A stretch of 64,000 bases of DNA from Flemingiibacterium sp045644145 (GTDB lineage: Bacteria > Bacillota > Clostridia > Oscillospirales > CAG-272): assembly GCA_045644145.1 (NCBI GenBank), contig JAZRGK010000058.1:1-64000 (forward strand), in the 5' to 3' direction. Positions 1 to 8,654 of this stretch are shown piece by piece (within the stretch, counting starts at the first letter, position 1; every line of letters starts with the position of its first letter). The notes under the pieces were generated by a model. The model saw only the letters and a list, made by a program, of their open reading frames with translations, searched no databases and was not told where the DNA came from. A program made the position numbers and the translations under genes.

Positions 1-105
1 CGCTTCCAGCGCTACCTTCTTTTGCATTTCGCTTTTGTATTTCATGTCTGTGCGGAACAGCTCCCCGACAAGAACATCGAAGAATTTTTCATCGCATGTT
101 TTCAT
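1..105 (-). CDS. Unknown small protein, N-terminal part (runs off window)
   Basis: An open frame starts at the ATG at 105-103 and runs off the left edge, giving 35 residues rich in Lys and Glu (begins MKTCDEKFFDVLVGELF). The start overlaps the stop of the upstream excisionase-like gene in an ATGA arrangement and has a strong GAGGAGG SD seven bases ahead, so translation is probably coupled. I do not recognise the protein. A small gene following an excisionase-like regulator often belongs to an integrated element, whose integrase may lie outside the window; that is inference. Confidence 0.6.
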   Translation of the reverse strand, partial: MKTCDEKFFDVLVGELFRTDMKYKSEMQKKVALEA

Positions 106-314
106 TGACATCCTCCTCTCGGTTGTTTCTTCATCCATTCAATGAAGTCTGCTTTGGATACTATCATGCGCTTTCCGATTCGCATGGTCGGAAAGCCTTT
201 ACTTCTCATCAGATCGTATACTGATGACTCTGATACTCCGAGTATCGCTCCAACTATTTTTGCATTCAGATACAACGGAAGCTCGTCGTAAGATTGGTGC
301 ATTGACTGTTTCAT
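102..314 (-). CDS. Excisionase-like helix-turn-helix protein
   Basis: A 70-residue protein of the excisionase/MerR-like HTH_17 type, in which a short winged helix binds DNA. The core shows the family pattern: YLNAKIVGAILGVSESSVYDL gives the first helices, followed by FPTMRIGKRMIVSKADFIEW as wing and last helix. A longer frame could start at a TTG (332), but AAAGGAG sits seven bases before the ATG at 314, so I take that start. It overlaps the next gene by ATGA. Such proteins act as directionality factors or regulators in mobile elements; which one applies here cannot be told without the neighbouring integrase. Confidence 0.75.
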   Translation of the reverse strand: MKQSMHQSYDELPLYLNAKIVGAILGVSESSVYDLMRSKGFPTMRIGKRMIVSKADFIEWMKKQPRGGCQ

Positions 315-404
315 GTATTTACTCCTTTTCAATTTTTATTTTGTACCATGATTGTTTGTACTGCTTTTGCAATTATCGAATCACTGTTATCGCCTCCTTT
401 TTGC

Positions 405-436
405 AAAATAAAAAACTCCCATTTTATTATGGGAGT
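405..436 (-). terminator. Intrinsic terminator of the 405-770 RNA
   Basis: Read on the minus strand, an 8-bp perfect stem (ACTCCCAT with ATGGGAGT, six-base loop) is followed by TTTTTATTTT. There is no protein gene directly upstream, only the structured region, so this terminator implies a transcript ending here. Confidence 0.85.
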
Positions 437-770
437 GTCTCCGTATAACGTAAGACCTTGTGTCGTGTGGGCGAGAGAAAGTTCGCCCGCAGTCTACGCG
501 GTCATGTCCCTGTTAATTCCGTCGTCGTTCCTGTGCTCATTCGACTTGGACCACGTTAGCTTGTGCGCCTTGCTTCGCTTACCGAGTCCGGTTGGAATGC
601 ATTTATACATGCATCTTTCTCCCTCGGCACAGACAAATGTCTGCTGTCCTGGCAAAGCCGCGCCACAATATCCCGGCGGCAGGGTATTCAATTGTCGGGG
701 GATGTTATTACATCCAACGGAGAAAGATGCCCCCTCATAACACATACGACATGAGATTTTATAAATGTTC
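405..770 (-). ncRNA. Candidate structured non-coding RNA, unknown class
   Basis: A GC-rich stretch of about 360 bases sits in an AT-rich intergenic gap and ends in a strong minus-strand terminator. It holds many self-complementary segments: a long-range 12-bp helix (611-622 with 719-730), hairpins 700-705/710-715, 469-474/483-488 (GGGCGA with TCGCCC), and a CTCAT/ATGAG stem near the presumed 5' end. A 95-residue frame crosses it on the same strand, but it lacks an SD and does not resemble a folded protein. I cannot match it to tmRNA, RNase P, 6S or SRP RNA. The 5' end is a guess; no clear sigma-A promoter is seen. Confidence 0.55.
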
Positions 771-806
771 CTGATTTTCAAAAATTTTTATGAAATTTTT
801 TTGCAA

Positions 807-835
807 TAGGAAAAGCCTGCCGTTTTGCGGCAGGC
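807..835 (-). terminator. Terminator of the sigma-like gene
   Basis: On the minus strand, GCCTGCCG pairs with CGGCAGGC around a four-base AAAA loop (815-835), followed by TTTTCC. It lies just after the stop of the sigma-like gene and separates it from the RNA candidate. Confidence 0.75.
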
Positions 836-851
836 AAGTTTACAGTAAATT

Positions 852-1787
852 CTAATTTTCAATGGATTTTATCAGCATTTCGAACTTTTCACGCATCTTT
901 TCCATACGCTTTGATACAGCACTTGCAGTTTTGAATCCAAGCTCATCGGCAATCTCCTTCTGGGTCAGCTTATATTCACGCATGCGAAGTATCTGTTGAT
1001 CAACACTGTCAAGCATGGAATGAAATATAGAATAGAGACGGTCATACTGTTCTTCTTCATATTTCTCATTAATCCTTTTAGCAATCCAATCTGAACCAAT
1101 ATCGGGGTTATCAACAAGTTCTCCTGTTTCCGGATCTTCAATCGTATCCTCGGGAAAATCATCGAGGGATACCATCTCTCCGAATTTGGTGCGAGTATGA
1201 TACCAGTATCTGCGATAGTCTAAATATTTGAAGTTAGCGCACTTATTAGTGAAGTCTTCCTCTGTGGGCATTTTCTTTGCGAGCGTTACAAGTTCAGGAA
1301 TATTCTGAACTTGCAGCAAAAGATTCATCATGCGTGAAAGGAACTCGTCCGCAAACTGATCGATGATGGCATCAAGCTCGGTGTCAGTAAGTTTGTTTAC
1401 AGACTTTTCGTGCTTTTTTGCATATTGTTGCGCCTCTTCAAAGAGAGGTGCTTTCATATCGGTCATAATCTGAGTGATAATGCTCTCACAGAGTGTGCCG
1501 TCTTCAAGTATTTCCATTACTGTACCTGCAACCAGCTTTTCCTCTGACTCTTCAACGCAAGCGATAGGGGCGTTGCCTGAGTATCCGCGGAGCGAGGCAA
1601 GTCCAGCGAGTGCTTTCATCTGCTCGTTCCACGATTTTGAGAACAGTTCTTTCGCTTTTATGTAAATGCGATTTTTTGCATCAACTGCGTTTGTGTAATC
1701 GTATGTAGATTCTCTTGAACTGAAATCGTTTTGACGAAAGTTTTCGCGTAAAGATTCAATAGTAAGTTCGGTGGTTTCTTTTGTCAT
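852..1787 (-). CDS. Sigma-70 region 4-like HTH protein
   Basis: A 311-residue acidic, mostly helical protein. Only its C-terminus is recognisable: residues about 255-305 (LDSVDQQILRMREYKLTQKE then IADELGFKTASAVSKRME) match the sigma-70 region 4 / LuxR-like helix-turn-helix that binds -35 elements. No region 2 motif is evident, so it may be a divergent sigma factor, an anti-sigma-regulated protein, or an element-borne regulator using only a region 4 fold. SD AAGGGGAG precedes the ATG, and a near-perfect promoter lies about 70 bp upstream. It is flanked on both sides by structured non-coding DNA. Confidence 0.6.
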   Translation of the reverse strand: MTKETTELTIESLRENFRQNDFSSRESTYDYTNAVDAKNRIYIKAKELFSKSWNEQMKALAGLASLRGYSGNAPIACVEESEEKLVAGTVMEILEDGTLCESIITQIMTDMKAPLFEEAQQYAKKHEKSVNKLTDTELDAIIDQFADEFLSRMMNLLLQVQNIPELVTLAKKMPTEEDFTNKCANFKYLDYRRYWYHTRTKFGEMVSLDDFPEDTIEDPETGELVDNPDIGSDWIAKRINEKYEEEQYDRLYSIFHSMLDSVDQQILRMREYKLTQKEIADELGFKTASAVSKRMEKMREKFEMLIKSIEN

Positions 1788-1851
1788 TTGCTCCCCTTTA
1801 ATATATTTGTTCGTGTTTTAACTTTGATAAGCAGAACATACATTCGATTAT

Positions 1852-1880
1852 ATTGTACCATAGCTCGCCGGTTTTGTCAA
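1852..1880 (-). promoter_or_regulatory. Sigma-A promoter of the sigma-like gene
   Basis: On the minus strand TTGACA (1880-1875), 17-bp spacer, TACAAT (1857-1852). The start of transcription would be near 1845, leaving a leader of about 58 bases. Confidence 0.85.
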
Positions 1881-1934
1881 GAGCTTTTTCTTTGTTTATG
1901 GCGATTCAGATGTTGAGCAGCGAAGGACGGATAC

Positions 1935-2205
1935 GGATGATTCAACAAACTAAAGTGGCCATGATTATGATTTGGTACATGACCACCTTAGGTGGGTAAA
2001 GCGCGTTTTTAAGAAATACCCTCGCGTTTCGTTAAGGCGTCTCATTAGATATGCGAAGGAGTCCCTGTTTCAGGGCACCCAATGATGCAGAGGCGGCTTC
2101 GCATATGATTTGCTACGAAAACTCTTTTTCGAAGGGAGACGTATTTAACGCCGCCTTTGATGAAAGGGATAGCGTCGCGTTTCATGATACTGTCCCCTTG
2201 CACGG
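1935..2205. ncRNA. Candidate structured RNA or folded element
   Basis: A second GC-rich non-coding block between the small gene ending at 2212 and the sigma-like promoter. Seen helices: TATGCGAAG (2050-2058) with CTTCGCATA (2097-2105); inside it CCCTG/CAGGG (2063-2075); an enclosing CGTCTC (2038-2043) with GAGACG (2136-2141); CGAAAA/TTTTCG (2116-2131); CCACC/GGTGG near 1983-1995. No long frame looks coding. I see no terminator with a T-run on either strand, so the strand is undecided, and it could be a mobile-element end rather than an RNA gene. Confidence 0.4.
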
Positions 2206-2211
2206 AGGCGA

Positions 2212-2487
2212 TCATCCGTCGCCACCTGTTGCCATCACCTCAATGATGATCCTCGCGCCGATGGTGAATCCTTTTATAAATGCCTCACGCTCGGTCAGAT
2301 CGTGCATCTCGCCAGCGCAGTCGGTGTATTTTTCGAAGATTTCCTTTTCGTCGTCGGTCAGCCGCCCACGAAGATCGTCATAGTGCCGCGCTATGAGTGT
2401 GAGTAGTTCCGAGTATGCGCCGCCTTTCTTGAACGGCCGCTCCCACGGAGAGATATTGCCGAACCACAGATCTTCAAGTATGTTCAT
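2212..2487 (-). CDS. Small DUF6809-like protein
   Basis: A 91-residue protein starting MNILEDLWFGNISPWE and ending in a GFTIGARIIIEVM helix. The layout (ILE-[DE]-L-x-x-G-N-I at the N-terminus, a charged helical hairpin, and a C-terminal F-x-x-G-[FY]-x-[IL]-GARI stretch) recalls DUF6809, a family of unknown function common in Clostridia and their mobile elements. The start at 2487 is chosen for the AGGAGG SD; it overlaps the 3' end of the preceding gene by 14 bases, so the two are probably translationally coupled. Confidence 0.6.
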   Translation of the reverse strand: MNILEDLWFGNISPWERPFKKGGAYSELLTLIARHYDDLRGRLTDDEKEIFEKYTDCAGEMHDLTEREAFIKGFTIGARIIIEVMATGGDG

Positions 2488-2731
2488 GATCGTCCTCCTC
2501 ACATAGAGAAACGGTGACCGCATCTCCGAGTTCGCCCTCGGCTATGCAGTCACCGTTTTGCTTCATTTTTTCGGCTGTTTTGAAAGTCTGACGGACCAGT
2601 TCCATCTCGAGCCACGTTTGTACGTCCTCTGTGTGCGGATCAATGCTGGACATAATTGTTTTTGCTCCGACGGCGGAGAGAATGGAGTATTTGTCCCCGT
2701 AGTAGAGCTCCTCGATAGTGTATTTTGCCAT
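2474..2731 (-). CDS. Small acidic protein paired with the DUF6809-like gene
   Basis: An 85-residue protein, MAKYTIEELYYGDKYSI at the N-terminus and acidic and His-rich at the C-terminus (CEEDDHEHT). Start 2731 has AAAAGGAGG nine bases upstream; a longer frame to 2761 lacks this. The EELYYG opening resembles that of DUF6809 proteins, and the gene overlaps its DUF6809-like neighbour, so they may be divergent paralogues or partners. Function unknown. Confidence 0.55.
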   Translation of the reverse strand: MAKYTIEELYYGDKYSILSAVGAKTIMSSIDPHTEDVQTWLEMELVRQTFKTAEKMKQNGDCIAEGELGDAVTVSLCEEDDHEHT

Positions 2732-2914
2732 TTGTGCTGCCTCCTTTTTTGTTGGTAGCACAAGGATATCACAGAATGAGGAAAATGTCCAGAGAGAATA
2801 GCGAAGAAAAAATAATATATCTACTTTGTCACAATGGGCACTACTTTCATGGCTTAGTCAATTCGATATTTATTTCAAAAAATAATGTATCTATACATAA
2901 ATATCATCTGTGGC

Positions 2915-2947
2915 GAGGGTGCAACCAGCAAAATCGGTTGCACCCTC
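2915..2947. terminator. Strong hairpin after the giant LRR gene
   Basis: A 12-bp perfect inverted repeat (GAGGGTGCAACC with GGTTGCACCCTC, nine-base loop). On the plus strand it is followed by TTTTAATTATTTT; on the minus strand it follows the stop of the LRR/SLH gene but lacks a T-run after it. It may stop both directions. The rest of 2772-2980 shows nothing recognisable. Confidence 0.6.
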
Positions 2948-2980
2948 TTTTAATTATTTTGTAATGATAATCACTCTGCC

Positions 2981-5900
2981 TTATTTCATTACATTTTCGC
3001 AGAATCTTCTGAGATATGCAGCAAGTTCAGCACGGCTTGCGCCCTTCGTGAGATTGCTGATATCCGAACCAATACCGTCAAACATACCATTGAGGTCTGC
3101 CCAAAGGACATTGTTTTCTGCCCACTCGCTGTTGGTGTAGGCATCATCAGCGTTTCCATTTACATTTTCGCTCAACTTCTTATAAACAGCATAGCGATTA
3201 AGAATTGCCGTAACCTGCTCATGGGTCAGATCATTGGTGGCACCAAATATACCGTCGCCATATCCATTGACAATACCATTAGCGGCTGCCCAGTTAACTG
3301 CGTCTGTATACCATTCGCCACTTGGGATATCTACAAAGTTAACAATACTGTCTACTATGGGACTTCCTTCCAATCTCCACAGAACGGTCACAAGCATAGC
3401 ACGATTGACAATCTCGGTTGTCGAGAAACTGTCGTCGCTCGTACCGATCATAAGACCGGTTTCGTAAGCATACTCAATATCCTCATAGAACCAATCGTCA
3501 TCATCGACATCACCGAAAGGATTCTCCCATGCGAGCTCTTTAAAGAGCGCTGTAATAGCATGTGCTTCCTTTACGTTCTCAAAAGTATACTCGGAAACTG
3601 CACCAACGCTCTCGCCATCTACAACAACGTCGGCGATAGCATAGCCTTCATCGGGAGTTATTGAGTGTGTAATGTTATTACCATACTTCACTTCAGAAGT
3701 TCCATCGGGAGTTATTACTCCTCCATTGTTGGCAGTTGCGGTTATCTCGAATCTTTGATTACGCAGTTGTATAAGAAGCCAATATATATTAGTTTCACGA
3801 TCGTCTGATAAATCATCTTTTTTCCAATGAGCATAGATAGTTGTGTCGGAGATGAAAACTGTAGAGGTTGTGATTTGGGTTCCAGTTACAGGATCGGTGT
3901 ACCAACCGTCGAAAATGTAGCCATCGCGTGTAGCAATAGGGAGTGATGCCAATTTACCATCAGACTTTGTTGAAAGCGAATTTATACTAACAGTACCTCC
4001 ATTAGGTTCGAAAGTGATGGTATGTTCTGTATAATTATCTTTGGAATCTTCTATAATTGCGAACAGGCAGAAATGATCTACTTCAAAGACTATCATACCA
4101 TTATAAATCATTACCTCAACAAATACCCAATCCCCATGTTGATCTTGTTTATACACCATTATAGATGACTGTGAGTATCCTTCTGGTACCGGGATATAAA
4201 CCGTAACCGGTTTGTCCGGCTGCGCTTCCTGTCCGTTACGAACTAATGATATATCATATAGTGTGTAGTTGTCATTTTCGTCGATATCTAAACCGTTTGC
4301 CGTATTTGAGTAATCGACTATTCTATATACTTGTAGTATTGTATCTGTGGGGAACTCAACTTCTGATTTGACTGTAATACCATCTTTAGAGGTGATTTCG
4401 CTCATTCCCCTATCTTCAATATAAGGAGTAAATACTGCCCATGCAATTTCATTGGTGGAATTATTTGCTAAATGCATTGTCTGCATGGCAAAATTCAGCA
4501 TCTTCTGTACATAGAAAATTGCGGATAATGCTGCTCCTGCAGGACCGCCTCCTTTTTGCAACAAGCCTTGAACCGTTGAAAATGCATAACCGATTCCTGC
4601 ATCTTTTAAGATATCTTCAAAATTAACGTCAATGGAATCGAAGAGCATATTAATATTATCAGTCGCGATTCCGAATATTGTTGAAACACTTCCTTGAGCA
4701 ATCGTAGTAGCATACTCTTTGAAGAAATCTTCATGTAATGTTGCTAATGTGCTTGTACCATATTCAGACGATAGTACAGCCCATATTGTTTCTCTGCTAA
4801 TGTAGTCGAAGGTGTCGGTATCAAATTTTACTGTACTGTCAATTAGTGAAGTGCCTGTCAAGAAATAATCTATCAAATTTACATACAGACACGCAGGAGA
4901 AAGAACGCAGCTATTAGTTACCACAACATATCCGTCAAACGGAACCTCGACACTTATTTCTGTCTTTTTACTTGCAGAAACACCTCTAAATGAAAAACTA
5001 TCACCATTCCAAAGATCAACGATCATGTCTTTTCCTCCATATACTACTGATTTCAAAGAGGATGGATCGCTGAATTTCTTAATGGTTTTTATATCAATAA
5101 GTTCTCCTTTTTCGTTGTAAACTTCAACAACTCCAGGTGTATAAGTTTCGTTATATACAGAAAAATCAAATGTGTATGTACCATAACTATTATACTTATA
5201 AGTAAAATCAGTTACATACATTCCGTTCACATATGCATTGTAGAAATCTTTATCTATTACAATATCATACTCATACGTCGGAATATTATCAGCTCTTAAA
5301 GATTGGTACTTATCTTCGGCGATGTGTAATGTCACATTGATTGGCGCGGATGTAATATCATCAGAAATAGTTATTGTCACTACGCCGGGTTTATCCGCAA
5401 CGAAAACGCACTCGGCAAAATCATCATATTCAATATGTTTTTTCAAACTTATCGTTTCATTGTCGCTGATCTGTATTACCAATCCTTCAGGTTTAGTCCA
5501 GTGCAAGTAATCATCTTCTGTTTCAGTACAATCATAAATAAAGAATCTTATTTCATCTCCAACAAAATATGATTTGCCAGTGTTGTTGATCTCAACTGAT
5601 AAATATTTGTTATCCGATGATAAAGACACAAGTGTATTGTCGTAAAGAACATAATCCTTAGAATAAAGGATTGATTGCTTGATTGTATTAATCAATTCGG
5701 TATCGGGATACACATTATAACCGGTATCATCAATATATACTATTGAATTAATCTCGTCATAATCTGTTATAACTCCACTTCCTTCAATCACATGAATAAC
5801 CTTAAAAATCTGCTCACCAACACAGTATATACGAACCTGATCGCCTATCCAACTGCCGATCTGATCGCTCGGGAAGCTGCTTCCCGTGACATCGCTGACA

Positions 5901-7264
5901 TAATAGCTGCCGGACGGGAGTGTGCTACCTTCAATAACTGGAGCAAATTGATCTGTATCCACAACCTTAGTTGCAGGATCGTAACCTTCAAGTGTACATA
6001 CAGTACCGGGAATAATTTTTGCTTCGGAGACTTCGTTGCTGTCATTGAGGTTATATGCAATATAATAATAATCACCAAGATAGTTTGTGGGTAACAAAAC
6101 TGATTCTTGCTCACAGGTATGAGCAACGTTATATGTAAATCCGTCGATTGTTACGGTTTCCATCAAGTTTTTGCCGAAACCGGTAGTAGGATCGGTTATG
6201 TATTTCTGCGTGGAGCCGTTGTATTTGCCAAAACGGGTGTAGGCCGTGTCAGCGGGAATAGAAGAATCCTCATCCAATGCCATAAAAGGAATGTGGTGTT
6301 CTGTAGCATAAGTTTCAACTGTAGAGCCAGTATAGCCGTAAAGTTCTAAGTTAGCGTGACAGTTAGAGAATACATCTGTACTTGTGCCAAATTTCACATC
6401 TATGGAATATACCATTACTTTTATGAGAGTATCACAATGGTTAAACGCACCGCCATCGATGCTTTTTACACTATTAGGGATAGTTATGCTTGAAAGGGCA
6501 GTACATGACTGAAACGTAGCAACGCCAATGCTTTTTACTCCATCAGGAATGGTTACACTCTTAATATTAGTAGCTCCATCAAATGCAAATCTATTAATAC
6601 TGATTACACCATTAGGAATCATATACATTTTTCTTGTATTACCTATGGGGTACCGTATAAGTGTAGTTTTATCTTTGTTAAACAGTACACCGTATTCGTC
6701 ACTTGAGTATATTTTATTGTTTATATCTACGGTAATTTTTGTAAGGTTGTCGCAGTGAGAAAATGCCCCCTCACCAATGCTTATTATACTGTTTGGGATA
6801 ATTATGCTAGCAAGATCTCTACAGTAGGAAAATGCTACCTCACCAATGCTTGTTATGCTATCTGGAATCATTACGTTTGTAAGAGCATAACAAAACGAAA
6901 ATGCACCGTCGCCAATGCTAGTTACACTATTGGGTATGGAAATGCTCACAAGACTGCAATCGTAGAATGCATAGTTGCCAATATTTGTGACACCGTCCTC
7001 AATTATAACAGATTTTATGCTGTCGCAGTAAATATTCCACGGTGCAGTAGAATAAAATGTGATAGAATCATAATAATAATCAGCCATCGCACCATTACCA
7101 GAGATAGTCAACGTCCCGTTTTCAGTGAATTTCCATGTCAGATTACTTCCATCGCCCTCGCCACCACAATAACCGCTTGCAACAATATCAGCGGCAGATG
7201 CAGATAATGGCAGCAATGACATCACCATGCAACAAATCAAAATGAAACTAATAATTTTTTTCAT
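2981..7264 (-). CDS. Giant BspA-type LRR surface protein with SLH anchor
   Basis: A 1427-residue secreted protein. Residues 1-25 form a signal peptide. Residues about 65-330 contain BspA-type leucine-rich repeats (recurrent SIxIPNSVTSIGxxAFxxC units, LRR_5), typical of host- or substrate-binding proteins. A long unassigned middle follows. Around 1085-1155 lies an InlB B-repeat (TITFEPNGGTVS... GYIFDGWYTD), then a divergent InlB-like repeat (~1175-1243), and three SLH domains (~1246-1427) for non-covalent cell-wall polymer binding. SD GGAGG precedes ATG. It lies 65 bp after the two-TM gene with no terminator between, so read-through is possible; a weak own promoter (TTGCAA, 16 bp, TATAAA) is also visible. 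Confidence 0.9.
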   Translation of the reverse strand: MKKIISFILICCMVMSLLPLSASAADIVASGYCGGEGDGSNLTWKFTENGTLTISGNGAMADYYYDSITFYSTAPWNIYCDSIKSVIIEDGVTNIGNYAFYDCSLVSISIPNSVTSIGDGAFSFCYALTNVMIPDSITSIGEVAFSYCRDLASIIIPNSIISIGEGAFSHCDNLTKITVDINNKIYSSDEYGVLFNKDKTTLIRYPIGNTRKMYMIPNGVISINRFAFDGATNIKSVTIPDGVKSIGVATFQSCTALSSITIPNSVKSIDGGAFNHCDTLIKVMVYSIDVKFGTSTDVFSNCHANLELYGYTGSTVETYATEHHIPFMALDEDSSIPADTAYTRFGKYNGSTQKYITDPTTGFGKNLMETVTIDGFTYNVAHTCEQESVLLPTNYLGDYYYIAYNLNDSNEVSEAKIIPGTVCTLEGYDPATKVVDTDQFAPVIEGSTLPSGSYYVSDVTGSSFPSDQIGSWIGDQVRIYCVGEQIFKVIHVIEGSGVITDYDEINSIVYIDDTGYNVYPDTELINTIKQSILYSKDYVLYDNTLVSLSSDNKYLSVEINNTGKSYFVGDEIRFFIYDCTETEDDYLHWTKPEGLVIQISDNETISLKKHIEYDDFAECVFVADKPGVVTITISDDITSAPINVTLHIAEDKYQSLRADNIPTYEYDIVIDKDFYNAYVNGMYVTDFTYKYNSYGTYTFDFSVYNETYTPGVVEVYNEKGELIDIKTIKKFSDPSSLKSVVYGGKDMIVDLWNGDSFSFRGVSASKKTEISVEVPFDGYVVVTNSCVLSPACLYVNLIDYFLTGTSLIDSTVKFDTDTFDYISRETIWAVLSSEYGTSTLATLHEDFFKEYATTIAQGSVSTIFGIATDNINMLFDSIDVNFEDILKDAGIGYAFSTVQGLLQKGGGPAGAALSAIFYVQKMLNFAMQTMHLANNSTNEIAWAVFTPYIEDRGMSEITSKDGITVKSEVEFPTDTILQVYRIVDYSNTANGLDIDENDNYTLYDISLVRNGQEAQPDKPVTVYIPVPEGYSQSSIMVYKQDQHGDWVFVEVMIYNGMIVFEVDHFCLFAIIEDSKDNYTEHTITFEPNGGTVSINSLSTKSDGKLASLPIATRDGYIFDGWYTDPVTGTQITTSTVFISDTTIYAHWKKDDLSDDRETNIYWLLIQLRNQRFEITATANNGGVITPDGTSEVKYGNNITHSITPDEGYAIADVVVDGESVGAVSEYTFENVKEAHAITALFKELAWENPFGDVDDDDWFYEDIEYAYETGLMIGTSDDSFSTTEIVNRAMLVTVLWRLEGSPIVDSIVNFVDIPSGEWYTDAVNWAAANGIVNGYGDGIFGATNDLTHEQVTAILNRYAVYKKLSENVNGNADDAYTNSEWAENNVLWADLNGMFDGIGSDISNLTKGASRAELAAYLRRFCENVMK

Positions 7265-7329
7265 AAATTAACCTCCAAAATAAATGTTTATAACTCAACA
7301 ATTTACAATTGCAATTTAACCCGCTTCAA

Positions 7330-8472
7330 TTATTCTTTTATGCCTTTATCGGCATCAATGCGTTCACAAATACACTTGGTATGCTTGCAAACGCCCTGGG
7401 GACACCGATGCGGACAATACAATTTTTTAAGTATCGTAGTTGTTTCTTTTTTCTTTTCTGATTCTTTCGATTTAACAACAACGCCTGAACGTGGGCACAT
7501 ACCGCCTTCGCGTATCATATGCCTTATGTACATTTGCGAAAGTTCGCTTTCAAGTAATGACTTGTATCCATTGAGAACATTTTTCTTGAACAGCTCCTTG
7601 TAGGCTTTTTCGTTTACCGGAGCACCATTTTCTCTTAATTTTCTGCCATATGTAGTAATGGTTAACATAGCTTTCACCAAAACCTTTTCCGGTACGTCAT
7701 TCTTAACATTGATAGACAATCCAACGACCGAGCCTGTACGCCCATATTCCTGATCCTTTCCGGAAGGGATGTAGTACCTCCCTTCTTTAAGTTTATCATT
7801 GAAGAATATATAGTTGTTTTGGTCAAGCAAGAAATAGAAGGACTCTCTGCTAGTCAAGAAGTCATGCACTTTGTAATTCATGGAAGAACCATCTCGACTA
7901 GTGATAAGTCTCCACTTTTCTACTTCCTTTTTATCTGTGGGCAAATTTCCGTCAAAATCTTCATCCGGATAGCAATACACTAAATCAACGGTCACCTCAT
8001 CGTCATCTAATCCCGGCGTTGTAGCAAGTATTGCTTCTTTCAGCTCTAACAAAATAGTACGTATTTGCTCATGGACATCGTATACAAGCACATTTTCATA
8101 GTAGTCCAACGGATGCCATATAGGAATGCTTCCATATGTGATCTGCAAGACATGCCGTGTTTTATATGCATTTGCACGCTGTTCTACTTTCAGCATAGCA
8201 GACGAAAGTTTCTCGGACAGTTCAATTCTTTTATACTTTCGGTAAGTAACACGAGAACAACAAAATAATATTATTTTTAGTACTAACGAAACAACCCAAA
8301 TATAACCCATAATAGTTAAAAATCTATTACGGTTAATTATTGGCCATCCGAAAAAATCATTCGTCGCTAAAAAAGCTGATGAAATAACAAATGCTAATTC
8401 AACAACAAAAGATATCGTCGGATATAAAACTTTCATTTTGCATTTAATCCATTTTTCGAAATGCTCTTTCAT
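7330..8472 (-). CDS. Two-TM membrane protein with Cys-rich tail, unknown function
   Basis: A 380-residue protein. Two transmembrane helices lie near residues 17-37 and 50-72; the rest should be cytoplasmic. Residues about 235-290 (GSVVGLSINVKNDVPEK) weakly recall the GAF-type core of small membrane sensors, which I cannot confirm. The C-terminus has a cysteine cluster (CPHRCPQGVCKHTKCIC) that could bind a metal. The start at 8472 is chosen for AAAGGAG eight bases upstream rather than the longer frame from 8520. Directly upstream lies the predicted invertible promoter segment, so expression may be phase variable. It could be a sensor, a defence effector or a regulator of the downstream surface protein; the sequence does not decide. 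Confidence 0.7.
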   Translation of the reverse strand: MKEHFEKWIKCKMKVLYPTISFVVELAFVISSAFLATNDFFGWPIINRNRFLTIMGYIWVVSLVLKIILFCCSRVTYRKYKRIELSEKLSSAMLKVEQRANAYKTRHVLQITYGSIPIWHPLDYYENVLVYDVHEQIRTILLELKEAILATTPGLDDDEVTVDLVYCYPDEDFDGNLPTDKKEVEKWRLITSRDGSSMNYKVHDFLTSRESFYFLLDQNNYIFFNDKLKEGRYYIPSGKDQEYGRTGSVVGLSINVKNDVPEKVLVKAMLTITTYGRKLRENGAPVNEKAYKELFKKNVLNGYKSLLESELSQMYIRHMIREGGMCPRSGVVVKSKESEKKKETTTILKKLYCPHRCPQGVCKHTKCICERIDADKGIKE

Positions 8473-8526
8473 TTTATACACTCCTTTTCCAATTAGATAA
8501 GCATAGCAGTGTGGTAGCATACCAAT

Positions 8527-8552
8527 GGAATTAAAGGTAGACCTTTAATTCC
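8527..8552. repeat. Inverted crossover-like site 1 (core AG)
   Basis: A 26-bp site: arms GGAATTAAAGGT and ACCTTTAATTCC are perfect inverted repeats around a central AG (8539-8540). Twelve-base arms flanking a two-base core is the geometry used by serine invertases, which cut with a two-base stagger. Confidence 0.7.
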
Positions 8553-8561
8553 ATAAAAAGA

Positions 8562-8590
8562 TTGACAAAGCTATGCGTTAGTGATAAAAT
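8562..8590 (+). promoter_or_regulatory. Sigma-A promoter inside the invertible segment
   Basis: TTGACA (8562-8567), 17-bp spacer, TAAAAT (8585-8590) with an extended TG one base upstream. As given it points right, away from the two-TM gene and into the 3' end of the recombinase gene as antisense. Inverting 8541-8666 would turn it toward the two-TM gene. Confidence 0.85.
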
Positions 8591-8654
8591 ATTATATGTA
8601 TAATTATAACAAATTCACGTTGTTGTGGTGGTCATGGATTAACTGTTTACAGGT

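Noticed and set aside
494..781. 95-residue frame across the RNA candidate
   Set aside because: No SD, no protein-like pattern, and the DNA is dominated by inverted repeats ending in a terminator.
2051..2383. 110-residue plus-strand frame
   Set aside because: Overlaps the real minus-strand small gene and folded non-coding DNA; no SD or family resemblance.
8527..8552. 26-bp palindrome as a transcription terminator
   Set aside because: No T-run follows on either strand, and a second related site with a two-base core exists 128 bp away.
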